This document shows, in pieces, positions 1 through 10,369 of a stretch of 64,000 bases of DNA. This DNA comes from Rotaria socialis (lineage: Eukaryota > Rotifera > Eurotatoria > Philodinida > Philodinidae). The stretch is from positions 1-64,000 of the forward strand of contig CAJNYU010001438.1 in the NCBI GenBank assembly GCA_905331475.1. Direction: 5' to 3'. The stretch's first letter is position 1, and each line of letters starts with the position of its first letter. Below the pieces are notes generated by a model. The model saw nothing but the letters and a program-made list of their open reading frames with translations, searched no databases and was not told where the DNA came from. A program made the translations under genes and the position numbers.

Positions 1-69
1 CATTTAATCATTAGTTTACATTTGCTTCTCTCTTCTCTTCTTCTTCACTGTTTATATTATTCGTATCAG

Positions 70-413
70 CATTGTTACTCGAAAAAGCATTCATTCTGAA
101 TAAAAGAGAGGAACGAAAAAGCCGTTCCGTCACAACTTATATTCGCTTGTTTGGTTTACTTGCTGGTATCTTGGGGATCAACTATTTTGTCATGGTTCAA
201 CAAGCTACCATTATTTTCTTCGAACTCTCTATTGCTATGCGATATTTAGCAACATTATTTATGTTATATTTAGTGATCACTGAGATATCACATCGTAATT
301 TGCTGTTGTTCGCACTTGGAGACGTATCAGCGGCGACCTGGACACTTGTCGCACTTTGGTATGACAGTCATTTAGATGATAGCAAACTCAAACCCATGAA
401 TAAAACATATTAA
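70..413 (+). CDS. 3' terminal exon of a multi-pass membrane protein (partial)
   Basis: The reading frame opens directly after a pyrimidine-rich tract ending in CAG at about 67-69, which looks like a splice acceptor, so this is probably the last exon of a gene starting left of the window. It encodes about 114 residues with a basic start, three or four hydrophobic segments (roughly residues 25-45, 47-65, 67-85 and 88-105) and a short polar tail. There is no ATG at the beginning and the TTG at 72 is not a convincing eukaryotic start. I do not recognise the family. No motif reveals a function; an integral membrane location is the only inference. Confidence 0.5.
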
Positions 414-437
414 ACACATTGTTTGGTTCATATTAAC

Positions 438-507
438 GGGTGCGGGTGTAAGAGTGATTATGTGAGGATGAAGAAAATATTTACACCCACACCCACACTC
501 ACCCGCA
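438..507. repeat. Telomere-like G-rich hairpin element
   Basis: A G-rich arm (CGGGTGCGGGTGT) at 438-449 is followed about 30 bp later by a complementary C-rich arm (ACACCCACACCCACACTCACCCG), so the segment can fold into a hairpin. It belongs to a dispersed family in this window. Confidence 0.7.
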
Positions 508-910
508 AACGTATAGAAGAATATTGTCCCTATACAAAAATACGTTAATTTTCTCTTTAATTATTATTTAAACAAAATCGATAAGGCGAAGATTAATATA
601 TTTCCAATTAATATCAAGGATCATCTCAGTTAGACGAAAAATATTCTTTTCATCTTTATTGTTTTTTTTTATGGACTCATTTGTTAAAAATATAAATAAA
701 CTAAGAACACACATGATGATCATTGGTTCGATTGAAAAAGTTTCGCTATTAAATATAAAAGACATTTATAGATATCTGAACTTGCTCGTAATATTTTTCA
801 GTTCATAAATCAAACAGCAAAGTAAAATAAACTATGTGCAAGGGATAATAATATTTTTTAGGAGATCGTGCCGTTATGATTTCAATCGGTATAAACAACA
901 ACTTTTATAT

Positions 911-1018
911 AGGGTGTGCGTGTGCTATGTGGGTTGGTCTTGATTGTCTAGCGTATTTCATAAAACCCTCAATCAAAGCTGCACACAGTCACATACCCAA
1001 CACCCACATCCATACCCT
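911..1018. repeat. Telomere-like hairpin element, long-loop subtype
   Basis: The G-rich arm (AGGGTGTGCGTGTG) starts at 911 and the C-rich arm (ACCCAACACCCACATCC) ends near 1018. Between them lies a block of about 58 bp that recurs almost identically inside the element at 10056-10146. The block itself has a small internal inverted pairing (TTGATTG against CAATCAA). Confidence 0.75.
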
Positions 1019-1689
1019 AGTTTTCGAAAAGTTCTTTCTAATGAATTGAGAGAAAATCGGATAGAATTTATGTATTGATGTGTAATGATTAAAAATTTGT
1101 ATCTTGTTAATGAAGAGAGAGAGAGAGACACAGTAATATAATTAATGCTTGTTCTCGAGACAAAAAACAACCCAAATGATGCATCATGTTGGAAATGCGG
1201 AAGATTAAAATAAATGTGTTTGATGTAATGTAAGAGACTTCGTACAGTGTGATGATCGATAAACAAGAACAAAAGCAATTGAATGGTAGTCGTAACGTGT
1301 ACTACAATGAGCAATAATATCTTCGAAAGTTCCTTCCGGTATTTTAGCGTCATCATTGGGTATTCTTATTCATTGTCAACCAAAATAACGATCATTTTCT
1401 ACTATGAAAATTTCCGAAAACGATAAGAAGTAAAGAACAAAGAGCAGTAAAACGAACATTTGTTTTCTTTATTGATTGATATTCTATGCTGTATGCCATG
1501 CGAGACGACTGTTTTTTACACATAACATGCAAGCAGATAGACCAATAGTGAGAAATAATCTCAGTCAAACTCTTCAAACAATGGATAGCATTTTGGTTAA
1601 AAAAAGTTTGCCAAGATGTTAGAGCATATACAGCTGATCAAAAATTATCTATTAATGGTCAATTGGTTATTGAAAAAACTTATTCACAA

Positions 1690-1734
1690 GGGGTGTGGGT
1701 GTGGATAAATTTAAAATCACACCCACACCCTGGG
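1690..1734. repeat. Telomere-like G-rich hairpin element, compact form
   Basis: GGGGTGTGGGTGTGG at 1690 is followed after about 15 bp of AT-rich loop by CACACCCACACCCTGGG, making a compact hairpin just downstream of the ART-TPR gene's 3' end. Confidence 0.75.
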
Positions 1735-1828
1735 TATCGAACCTTTTTTCTAGAATGAATGAGAGATGCAATTATGATAACAAAATTTTTATTTGTTACA
1801 ACTAATGTAAATAGAACAGAATTACTCT

Positions 1829-3697
1829 TCACGTGTTCACGGCTGTGTTCTCTAATTTATCCAATCTTTGATTGATTTCTATCTTCAATTCTTCGTCTTC
1901 AGCTAAATCATAAGCTTGATGGTAATAAAAGCGTGCATCTTCATATTTGCGACATTCAAATTGTAGGACACCAATAGAGTAGCATAGTTTGGCCTTGTCG
2001 ATGGTTGAACCATCTCGCTTAAGAGCTTTGTCAAATGAATCGTACGCATTAGTTTCGTTGTTCATCTTTTGATAAACTAGACCAATATTGGTTAAAATAC
2101 GCATTGGGGTAAGTTCATTATCCTCTGCATAGGCGGGTCGAAAAGTAGTTGATATTCCATCACTTGGTCTTGCTGCTTTTTCCATGAGTTGTTCTGCTTC
2201 CCTAAGATTGTCGATTGCAAATTTATACAAGTTATTCGCAAACGCTGATATACCAATGTGAAAGTGAATTTCAGCACGAGTTTTCGACGAAAGATTTGAC
2301 GCTGATTCAAGCATTCGTTCATAAAAATTAATGGCATCAGTATATTCACCAAGCTCATGTAAGATTTTGCCCAAAGTGAAGTATGTACATTCACCTTTTA
2401 ATTCATTGAAGTTATTGGCCATGTGCACATTCATATCAGTAGATAATTCTAGTTCGACTTTCCAGTGATTTTCGGGCGCTTGATTCACTGATTTAATGCA
2501 CCAAACAAATCCCATAAAGAAGAGTACTTCTTCTTCATCCGGATTTTCACACTGATTCGTTATGTCTGCACATGGTCGTTTCATTTGCATCATTTTTTCC
2601 AACCTGGTATCATCAAGATGCATTTCAAGTATGACCGTTTCATAGCCACTTCTCATATTGACATTGTCAGCGAACATATTGGCCACATTATCATTCTTTG
2701 TCGTGGAAAGAAAACTGTTAATCGATATGAGATTATTCGTGTTATCCTGTAATTGTTGTAAAACACTTGCTGGTAATTTTTTACCTCGATGTAATACAGT
2801 TTGTAAACAATTTCCCGTACATCTCTGCTCACTGCCTAGTTTAAGTAGTTGTTGATGTAAGTGGCTTATGAATGGATGAAATGTGAAAATTCTCTCAATA
2901 TTTTCGCATCGTAATGCCTTATTAACGCTTCGAAAAAGAAATGAGTCTTTGCTATAAAATCGAATAGCGTCTGTTGAGCTGTATGTGTCTTCAAATTCAT
3001 CGACTTGTTTCAGATAATTATCATTGTCCTGATTGGCTGTATCTCCACGACATCTCGCCCACATATGTATAATGGCGTCTTTGTCAATTGGAATTCCCAA
3101 GAGTACTTCAATAAACGATTGAAATAAGATGAATTTCAATGCTTGTGTACTCAAGTAGGAAAATGACTGCTGATTTTTAGGTTTTTCATGAATACCGAAT
3201 GATAGCGTTGATTGTTGAAGGATTGTTTCATCATTGTCAACAACCATCTGAGGATATTGATTCTCCTTGTTAGTAAACTGTTTAACATCATCAGTAATTT
3301 TTTTAAATAATTCATCGATAGAATGAAATTTTTTATCTGCAGATAATTCTGATTTTAATTTATTTTTGTCAAATTGAAATTCATATAGGAATGAATTATG
3401 AGGAATTCGCTTAGATTTTCCCATGATGTCGCATAAAAACTGAGCTTTTTCACCACTAATAATAAGAACTAGCCTATTCACAATGAATCCATGCCTGACA
3501 TAGGCTGTAAGGTTACGGGGATCAGTAAACGTACACGTGTAATAAAATGTCTCATCGAGACGTAATTTCATTAAGCGTTGATAGTGTGCTGGCAGTTTGG
3601 GATCATGATAAAAAATGCACATTAAATTGTGTCCGATCGATGACCGACTATTGAGCACCATTTTACTACAATGCTCGATACACTTAATAATATGCAA
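1829..3697 (-). CDS. ART-TPR protein: predicted mono-ADP-ribosyltransferase with TPR repeats
   Basis: A 622-residue intronless reading frame. The middle carries the three signature blocks of arginine-type ADP-ribosyltransferases (R-S-E class): an Arg in HRGKKLP near residue 302, SFLSTT near 327, and an acidic block ending EEEVLF near 389. All catalytic positions are therefore present. Residues of about 430-620 form four TPR-like helical repeats. The roughly 280-residue N-terminal region is of unknown fold. ART plus TPR architectures are common and expanded in bdelloid rotifers. The likely reaction is NAD-dependent ADP-ribosylation of a protein; the target is unknown and the TPRs probably bind partners. 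No signal peptide is evident. The gene sits 148 bp downstream of a same-strand paralogue. Confidence 0.85.
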   Translation of the reverse strand: MHIIKCIEHCSKMVLNSRSSIGHNLMCIFYHDPKLPAHYQRLMKLRLDETFYYTCTFTDPRNLTAYVRHGFIVNRLVLIISGEKAQFLCDIMGKSKRIPHNSFLYEFQFDKNKLKSELSADKKFHSIDELFKKITDDVKQFTNKENQYPQMVVDNDETILQQSTLSFGIHEKPKNQQSFSYLSTQALKFILFQSFIEVLLGIPIDKDAIIHMWARCRGDTANQDNDNYLKQVDEFEDTYSSTDAIRFYSKDSFLFRSVNKALRCENIERIFTFHPFISHLHQQLLKLGSEQRCTGNCLQTVLHRGKKLPASVLQQLQDNTNNLISINSFLSTTKNDNVANMFADNVNMRSGYETVILEMHLDDTRLEKMMQMKRPCADITNQCENPDEEEVLFFMGFVWCIKSVNQAPENHWKVELELSTDMNVHMANNFNELKGECTYFTLGKILHELGEYTDAINFYERMLESASNLSSKTRAEIHFHIGISAFANNLYKFAIDNLREAEQLMEKAARPSDGISTTFRPAYAEDNELTPMRILTNIGLVYQKMNNETNAYDSFDKALKRDGSTIDKAKLCYSIGVLQFECRKYEDARFYYHQAYDLAEDEELKIEINQRLDKLENTAVNT

Positions 3698-3845
3698 GTT
3701 AAAAACTATCCCTCACGTAATAACACTGAATGGAGTTATTTAATTGTTTAATAAGTCAGTTTTACCATTAAATTAAAACTAAAACTAAATCTAAAATGAA
3801 AGAGCAAGCATCACAATGATATTATTTTAAAAAGTTCGTTTAAAA

Positions 3846-5753
3846 TTAACAAGTATCATCAAAATGAGCAAGAGCGTCAATTTTAGCTTTATATAACTTG
3901 CGCGATTGTACATCATCAGCAATTTCGAGTGCTTGATGATAGAAATCACGTGCTGTTGTGTAATCTCCTTGACGACAACTAATTTCAGCGATTTTATTTA
4001 ATATATTGATTTTCTCTATGGGTGAGTCTTGAGAAGAGGATAGGTCTGGTTTTGATGTTTTTGCTTGCCCAATTACAATTGGCAAAGGCGTAATAGCCAA
4101 CTGTAACGCTTTTTCAAACGATTCCAATGCTTCTTGGTTCTTATCGATTGCCGCGTACATCAAACCTATGTTGTTGTAGACCGATGCGAGACTGGGATGA
4201 TTGGATGGAAGTATGTCAAGTAGATATTGGTAGTATTCCTCGGCAGTGGGGAACTGTTTGATAGCAGTCAGATAATTGCCGAATGTCAACCATGTGAGAC
4301 GGCTACCGATTTCAGATTGAAGCTGATTTTTAATATACTGCATTGCGTTATTGGCGAACTCGAGTTGAGCACGCCAAACACCGTCGGGTGTCGGGTCAGT
4401 GGATACTAATCGGAAAAGAGTACCAAGATTGAAAACAACTGTGTCTGAATTTAGATCCACTACTGATGCTCTCTCGGACAAATTGAGTTCGAAGAGAACT
4501 ACAGTGAGTTGATTGTCAGCTGCTCGACGGCACATATTAGCTATAGAACGAAACGAGCGTGAAGCCAAAATGAATGTTTGTAGGGTGAGTAGAGCATTGG
4601 GATTGGTTTTGATCATTTCTAAATCTTTCTGTGATACTAATTGAGCACGATACACAGTAACAGTAGACGAATCGACATTTTTCGCCAAAGACACAATACG
4701 TTGATTGATCTCGTGCAATTTTGTTGCCGATATCTGTAATATTGATTTATTGAAGTTTTTAAAAAGATTACTAATTGTCGTGTTCGCTTCGATCAAACGA
4801 GAACGTAGCTGATCGATATTTTCAGTATCGCTAGCAGCAGTCGATTGTGTCGGTAATTGTGAAAGTATGGTACTGAATAGTTGGAAACGAAGAAAATTGA
4901 TTTGATGTTCGGTGAGTTCAGCGCAAGTATTAGATTCAATTTTAAAAACATTCATGTTCGGTGTAATAATGCGAATTTGACGATAGAAACAAATGTCTGT
5001 TGTAAGTTGCTCAAGTAAATCTTCGTTGAGAACAAATATGCCGCTTAATTTTGAATACGGTACCAGTGGTTGGATTTGTTCATAGGACTCTAAATCAGTA
5101 ACGATGTAGATTGCATGAACGGCATCGAGTTCAGCTATCGATTGAACATGGTGAACATCTTTAATTTCGTTCATTGAGATTATTAAAAACACAGTAATTG
5201 AATTATCAGCTTGTATCGAATGAATACATTGTTCAATATTACGAAATTCATCGATTCTGATCTTGTTATGAGACAAATGAAATGGTTTCCGTGGACCGAG
5301 ATATAATAGAACGATGCGTAATGTGTTCAAATTGTCGTCCAATACGTCATTAATAGATGCCGAAATGCTAGTTTGCTTCGCCTGTGAACATAGCTCAGCC
5401 AATAATTCCTTAGATCTTGACCAACGAGATGAACGTTTCATGATCAAATCAATATCTTCTTTAATTCGGTTGGCTATCATATCGATCGATGATTCACTAC
5501 CAAGAATCTTCGGGTAGTCTTGTATCCAGTCAATTGATTCTTCTTCATCAGGAACTTGATATATGTAAATATGTTCGATACATCTGTGGTTGTGTATCAA
5601 TGGCACGACGGAGACTCCTAGTGTAGCTGACAGTACGAGATATATGAGCTTATCTGTAATCGATAATAGTTCGGAAATACAATCGCAAGCATCCTCGAAA
5701 AGGACGATTTCAATGTTATTATTTTCAAACGTTGTCCGTGATGGCAATGTCAC
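3846..5753 (-). CDS. ART-TPR-like protein with degenerate catalytic motifs
   Basis: A 635-residue intronless frame with the same order of parts as the neighbouring ART-TPR gene: a long N-terminal region, an ART-like block, then C-terminal TPRs (about residues 480-630, including a clear repeat around NNIGLMYAAIDKNQEALESF). The first ART motif is recognisable (VYRAQ, near 367). The serine block reads TFILASRS (near 395) and the glutamate block reads NSDTVVFNLG (near 435), so the acidic catalytic residues appear lost. The following GTLFRLVS is family-typical, which supports the alignment. The inference is a tandem paralogue that has become a pseudoenzyme or scaffold. No frameshift or stop is present, so it seems to be kept as a protein. 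Confidence 0.75.
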   Translation of the reverse strand: MTLPSRTTFENNNIEIVLFEDACDCISELLSITDKLIYLVLSATLGVSVVPLIHNHRCIEHIYIYQVPDEEESIDWIQDYPKILGSESSIDMIANRIKEDIDLIMKRSSRWSRSKELLAELCSQAKQTSISASINDVLDDNLNTLRIVLLYLGPRKPFHLSHNKIRIDEFRNIEQCIHSIQADNSITVFLIISMNEIKDVHHVQSIAELDAVHAIYIVTDLESYEQIQPLVPYSKLSGIFVLNEDLLEQLTTDICFYRQIRIITPNMNVFKIESNTCAELTEHQINFLRFQLFSTILSQLPTQSTAASDTENIDQLRSRLIEANTTISNLFKNFNKSILQISATKLHEINQRIVSLAKNVDSSTVTVYRAQLVSQKDLEMIKTNPNALLTLQTFILASRSFRSIANMCRRAADNQLTVVLFELNLSERASVVDLNSDTVVFNLGTLFRLVSTDPTPDGVWRAQLEFANNAMQYIKNQLQSEIGSRLTWLTFGNYLTAIKQFPTAEEYYQYLLDILPSNHPSLASVYNNIGLMYAAIDKNQEALESFEKALQLAITPLPIVIGQAKTSKPDLSSSQDSPIEKINILNKIAEISCRQGDYTTARDFYHQALEIADDVQSRKLYKAKIDALAHFDDTC

Positions 5754-6982
5754 TTCGAGAGAGCCAACAAAAATGTTGATATTCCGTTTGATAGTTGCTG
5801 TTCTTAACGATGCAGCTACAATATACAGAAATAGAGATATTACTTCGTATACGTCGTCTTCAATGCACGATATCTCGAGGAAAACTATGACTTTTCCTAA
5901 TATGAACAGATTTTAAAAACAAATTACACTCCTTCGTAACTGATGAGTCTTTCTAGGACGGAAAAATTTTGTTGAACAAATAGAGAGTTAGCATAGGTTT
6001 TCTTAAAAAAGAAATATTTTGTCTGACTCTTTTCGCGGATCCTATTTGAAGCTTCATCGATCAAAAAAACTCTTATTCGATAAGATTCCCATAGAAACTT
6101 TTAAAAGTCATTGGGGAATCTTAGAAAATATGCTAGTATTCGCACAACAATATGGGATGTATTCAGTTGAATATTCATTTCCCGATTTAGAATTCAAAGC
6201 GAATTGGAGTTGCTTTCATGATTTATAAGTTTTGTTTATCGAATTTTGAACTTTCGACGAGTATAATTCATGATATTTCTTGATTAATAAGAACAGACGA
6301 TCTTTCACGCCTACCTTCATCGACAAAATTCCAGCCGGCACATTCGAGACGGAGACCGACAAGTTCGTTGCAACATGCAGAAGCAGATTCTACAGTGATA
6401 TGTTTGGTCAGTGCTTGGTGCTGAAAAATAACATCCACAGACATATTTGCTGTTCATCGGACCATTGTGCTGAATTTACCTTCACGAGTTGCACGTGTTC
6501 TGTGGAGCGTGTGACTGGATATGGGCTCTGTGGAGTCGACGTGACTATTGTAAAAGAAATAGGCATCGAAATGAGTGAGTGAGTTTATGCGTTCTGTAAT
6601 AGACATACTTGGTTGGTTTGAAACCGGCAAAGTATCATGAGTGTGTAATTTTGTAGCTTGCGATTCTGACCTATAGACAGTCAATGTCGTGATGAATGAT
6701 CACTAGCTTTTAAAGAGATCTTGTGGCTCAACTGTTTATGAGCTACGATGAGATTGAAAAACTCTAGCTTACTGGAGTCGGAGAAAAATGATAAATGAAT
6801 TTTGATACTGAACGAGCAAATTACTTTTTGAAATTGGACGAGAGGCTAAGGTCCCAAATAAAACCAATTCTCTATCGAAATGTGAGTTTTGTTGGTCATT
6901 GACCATCACAAAAGATAGAGAGGGCTTGAATTAGTATTCTAAGTAAAAGGGATTTGTCTGAGTGGTGATTCTACTAACGCCT
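5754..6982. other. Intergenic DNA, no supported gene
   Basis: Upstream of the ART-like gene. It contains a relatively GC-rich patch at about 6300-6560 that is open in two frames but shows no domain, intron or signal I recognise. It may be a fragment of an unidentified repeat. Confidence 0.5.
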
Positions 6983-7869
6983 ATTTCAGAGATAAATAGT
7001 CGCAGGCATTTTTTCCATCACCTTCGATCGAAATAAGATAGAAATCTGCGACTGTCACCATTACAAAGAAAACACCCATGCGCATGAGTACATGCTAGAA
7101 TATGGTTGCGTGCTAAGGAGCTAACTAAGCGTATTTTCAATGGACATTTTTGTCAGCTTTGCTGAATTTTTACTTTATTCATTTGATAGAACAAATTGCT
7201 CTCTTTCGATCTGCACAAGGCTGACCCGTTAATCTGATTCCATCCTAGAGTTTAAAGGCTTTTCTGAGATCCCTGATTGCAGCCAATCAACATTAAATCA
7301 CCCAGAAAACCACCCGGAGTGCGGTAGTTCATCATGCTGATTCCAATGATGATATTTGTTTTCGGACTTAAAATCATCTTACACTGGCTTTTGAGAAATT
7401 TTTGAATTTCCCAATGTGTACAGTCTTTCATCAGATTAGTTCTCATTTCGGAAATATTGAGATAAAATTGTAAGACCATTTCAAATCCGAAAACAAATAT
7501 CATCATTGGAATCAGCATGATGAACTACCGCACTCCGGGTGGTTTTCTGGGTGATTTAATGTTGATTGGCTGCAATCAGGGATCTCAGAAAAGCCTTTAA
7601 ACTCTAGGATGGAATCAGATTAACGGGTCAGCCTTGTGCAGATCGAAAGAGAGCAATTTGTTCTATCAAATGAATAAAGTAAAAATTCAGCAAAGCTGAC
7701 AAAAATGTCCATTGAAAATACGCTTAGTTAGCTCCTTAGCACGCAACCATATTCTAGCATGTACTCATGCGCATGGGTGTTTTCTTTGTAATGGTGACAG
7801 TCGCAGATTTCTATCTTATTTCGATCGAAGGTGATGGAAAAAATGCCTGCGACTATTTATCTCTGAAAT
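6983..7869. mobile_element. Long near-perfect inverted repeat (foldback)
   Basis: The left arm (6983-7366, about 384 bp) and right arm (7487-7869) are reverse complements that I can follow end to end, with only one apparent single-base difference. The spacer is 120 bp (7367-7486). No target-site duplication is visible. The identity implies a recent foldback element, recent gene conversion between the arms, or a palindromic assembly artefact. Reading frames within the arms are mirror images and not genes. Confidence 0.9.
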
Positions 7870-9663
7870 GGACATTATTTGGTCAATGGGCATTTATCAG
7901 AAGTTCGGATTTTCTTGAGAGTATTAGCGGTGGTTTGAGATGGAGCTAGAGGGATATTCTCAGAGGTCTTAGCCAGATGGGGGAAGATTGGGAGTTTTAG
8001 TGGGTGAAGATTGGGAGTCTTAGTGGGTGAAGATTGGAAATCTTAGTGGGTGATATTCAAGTTTTGTTAATATCTGTTTGAAACTCGTTATAAAATGCTG
8101 AGAAAAAGTGGTTAAACTAGGCCTCTCCTGTCAATTGGTTAATTCTCTGAATAAGGTAGATTTCGGCATGGAGGATGCTGAACCAGAATCTGCTTTACGA
8201 AGCTTGACATCTTAGTAGGTCATTGAAGGTAGATAATCGACGAATCAGATTGTATCGTGAACGCTGTGAAGTGGCCATTTACAGTCGCATTATTCTTCAC
8301 CATTCGACTTAGTTGAAGGAAATTCACACCATTTTCTGTGTGAATAACGAAGCGAACAATGAGCAAGACAACGCAACAATACTCCGAATAGAGATCGTTA
8401 TGGGGGAAGGTCTAGTGGAAGTGGGTTTTTGAAAAAATCTCAGGCAGCAAAATAAGAAGGTGGAGAACGAGTTTCAATGTCATGCATTGAAGAGAGAGTT
8501 TAAGGTCACGTTGTGAAAAAAAAATACTACGGGCCTTGCCTGAGATTCAGGTCAAATCTTAGGTTTGGGTTGGGAGAGAAACAATATAAAAATGGGTCTT
8601 GTCTTAGGCTTGGGTGACAGAATACAGTGAACCATGACGATTCCCAATTCAGATTATTGCAATCGTTGGTTTGCTCTTTACGCCTTCTCAATACAGATGA
8701 AAACCAATTAATCGATCATTTCCATGACAATATGGCCGATCTTCAGCAAAAAAGGTCGAGCAGGATTTGATCCAAGGCCAATTGTTTGAATAATCTTTCG
8801 TGGTTGAAAATGGTGTAAATGAAATCTATAGAATAAATCAATATGAAATAAAACAGAGATATTGAGCACCAACAGTTTATGTCCTTGAGTGATCATAACT
8901 TTCGTGTGGCTTTTTAAAAGAGTCCTGATACTAATTGAATAGAGCCACCCTCTGATATTGTCCCAATAGCAAGGGAGGAATGGTTGACTAAAATTAACCA
9001 CAAATGAATAGAAAATCACCCATCAATCAATTTATTTTCAATGATTGTCAGCGATTTTTGGTAATTTTGAATTATTTCCTGTGATTTGCGGTGACTTTCA
9101 TTGGTGAAAATTAGAAAAAAAATCCGAGCATCAGGGAAAACCACCTAAAATCACGAAAATCAAAAATCGCTGTTTCCCTCTTGCCCAATACTAATTCTCG
9201 AACGTCTGATCCTACCTTTTTTCTTATATTTTATCATGGAATTCATCACAAACATGAACAAAATGAATGCATATTGACCTTGTTAATTCAGAAAGTCTGC
9301 GGGAGGTTTAGGTTGTCCAAAAACTGCACAGAAACAAGACAATTTTGACTCTACGGACTATTAATATACTCACGCGTTCGTCAATATTTGACGAAGTTGT
9401 TTTGGTGAAGAGAAAAACACGGCTGTACTACACTGATGCAGTCACCTTGTGTAGACGGGAGAAAAATGATGTATTTCTTGTCAGTGTTTGCCTTGTATTT
9501 ACTTTTTTTTCTCGCGCTATGACATGCAAGCATCGTATTCTCTTTTTTTTTATTATCGAGACACCTCACTGTTTCTTATTGCTTCAAAGCCAAGGAAAAA
9601 CGAAAATACGGACCGCTGATGCATAGTCACGTTTAATTGCACAACTCCGCTTCTCAGCAAGAC
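7870..9663. other. Intergenic DNA with a small inverted repeat
   Basis: No gene is supported. A tandem phrase (GTGGGTGAAGATTGGGAGT) repeats around 7985-8045. A small imperfect inverted repeat (CAGCGATTTTTGG near 9050 against CAAAAATCGCTG near 9160) looks like a degraded miniature transposon. Confidence 0.5.
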
Positions 9664-9730
9664 GTGGGTGTGGGTGTAGGTGTATTCTGTGAATATGCAA
9701 GCATAATTAGATACCCACACCCACACCCTC
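9664..9730. repeat. Telomere-like G-rich hairpin element
   Basis: GTGGGTGTGGGTGTAGGTGT is followed by about 30 bp of loop and then ACCCACACCCACACCCTC. The arms are nearly fully complementary. Confidence 0.75.
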
Positions 9731-10055
9731 AAGAAGTTTATTTGAGAATATAAAACCAGCACCGAGCCGAGCCTGAGCAAGCCATAGTAGTTTGAGCTCG
9801 GTATATGTCTAGATCAGTTATTTTCATAAGAAATTCTACTTCTATATGCTCATTGAAGACTAGATATCTAGACAATAATACAGAAATATTGTATTTATCA
9901 ATAGAACAATTGAATATATATTTAAATTAATTTGTCTATCATCATTATATATAAATCACAAATATTGGTACTCATTAAAACTAAGAAGAATTAGCTTATT
10001 GATGTTAGTAGTGACGGTTAACAGAATAAATATAGTTTATAATAGTCTTACAAGA

Positions 10056-10146
10056 AGGGTGTGGGTGTGTTATGTGGGTTGGTCTTGATTGTCTAGCGTA
10101 TCTCATAAAACCCTCAATCAAAGCCTCGCACACCCACACTCTACGC
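10056..10146. repeat. Telomere-like hairpin element, long-loop subtype
   Basis: The arms AGGGTGTGGGTGTG and CACACCCACACTCT enclose the same block of about 58 bp found at 911-1018, differing by about one base. It is a second copy of the same insertion unit. Confidence 0.75.
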
Positions 10147-10369
10147 ATTAAGATAATCTCCGATATCTGTAATATTTAACCATTTATTTCCAGTTTGATT
10201 CCAAGAACGTATTACACGAGATAAAATTAACATAAAAAATATTCGAAAAGATTTTTGTTCAAAAGTTCGAATTAATAAATAAGTTGATAAAAAAAATACC
10301 AACATTGATGTTCTTCTTCAATAAAATTACTTGAAAATAATGATATTAAATGAATGAATGGATAATATT

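Larger units (their letters stand above)
508..1828. other. Intergenic DNA without a convincing gene
   Basis: AT-rich DNA between the first exon and the 3' end of the ART-TPR gene. It holds two hairpin repeats (listed separately) and a short GA microsatellite near 1111-1131. Reading frames here are short, start internally and have no recognisable domain. Confidence 0.6.

Noticed and set aside
7252..7949. Reading frames inside the 6983-7869 inverted repeat
   Set aside because: They are mirror-image readings of the same repeat arms with no domain; open by chance.
8708..9019. 103-codon minus-strand frame
   Set aside because: No domain, membrane topology or splice context that I could support; partly overlaps a degraded repeat.
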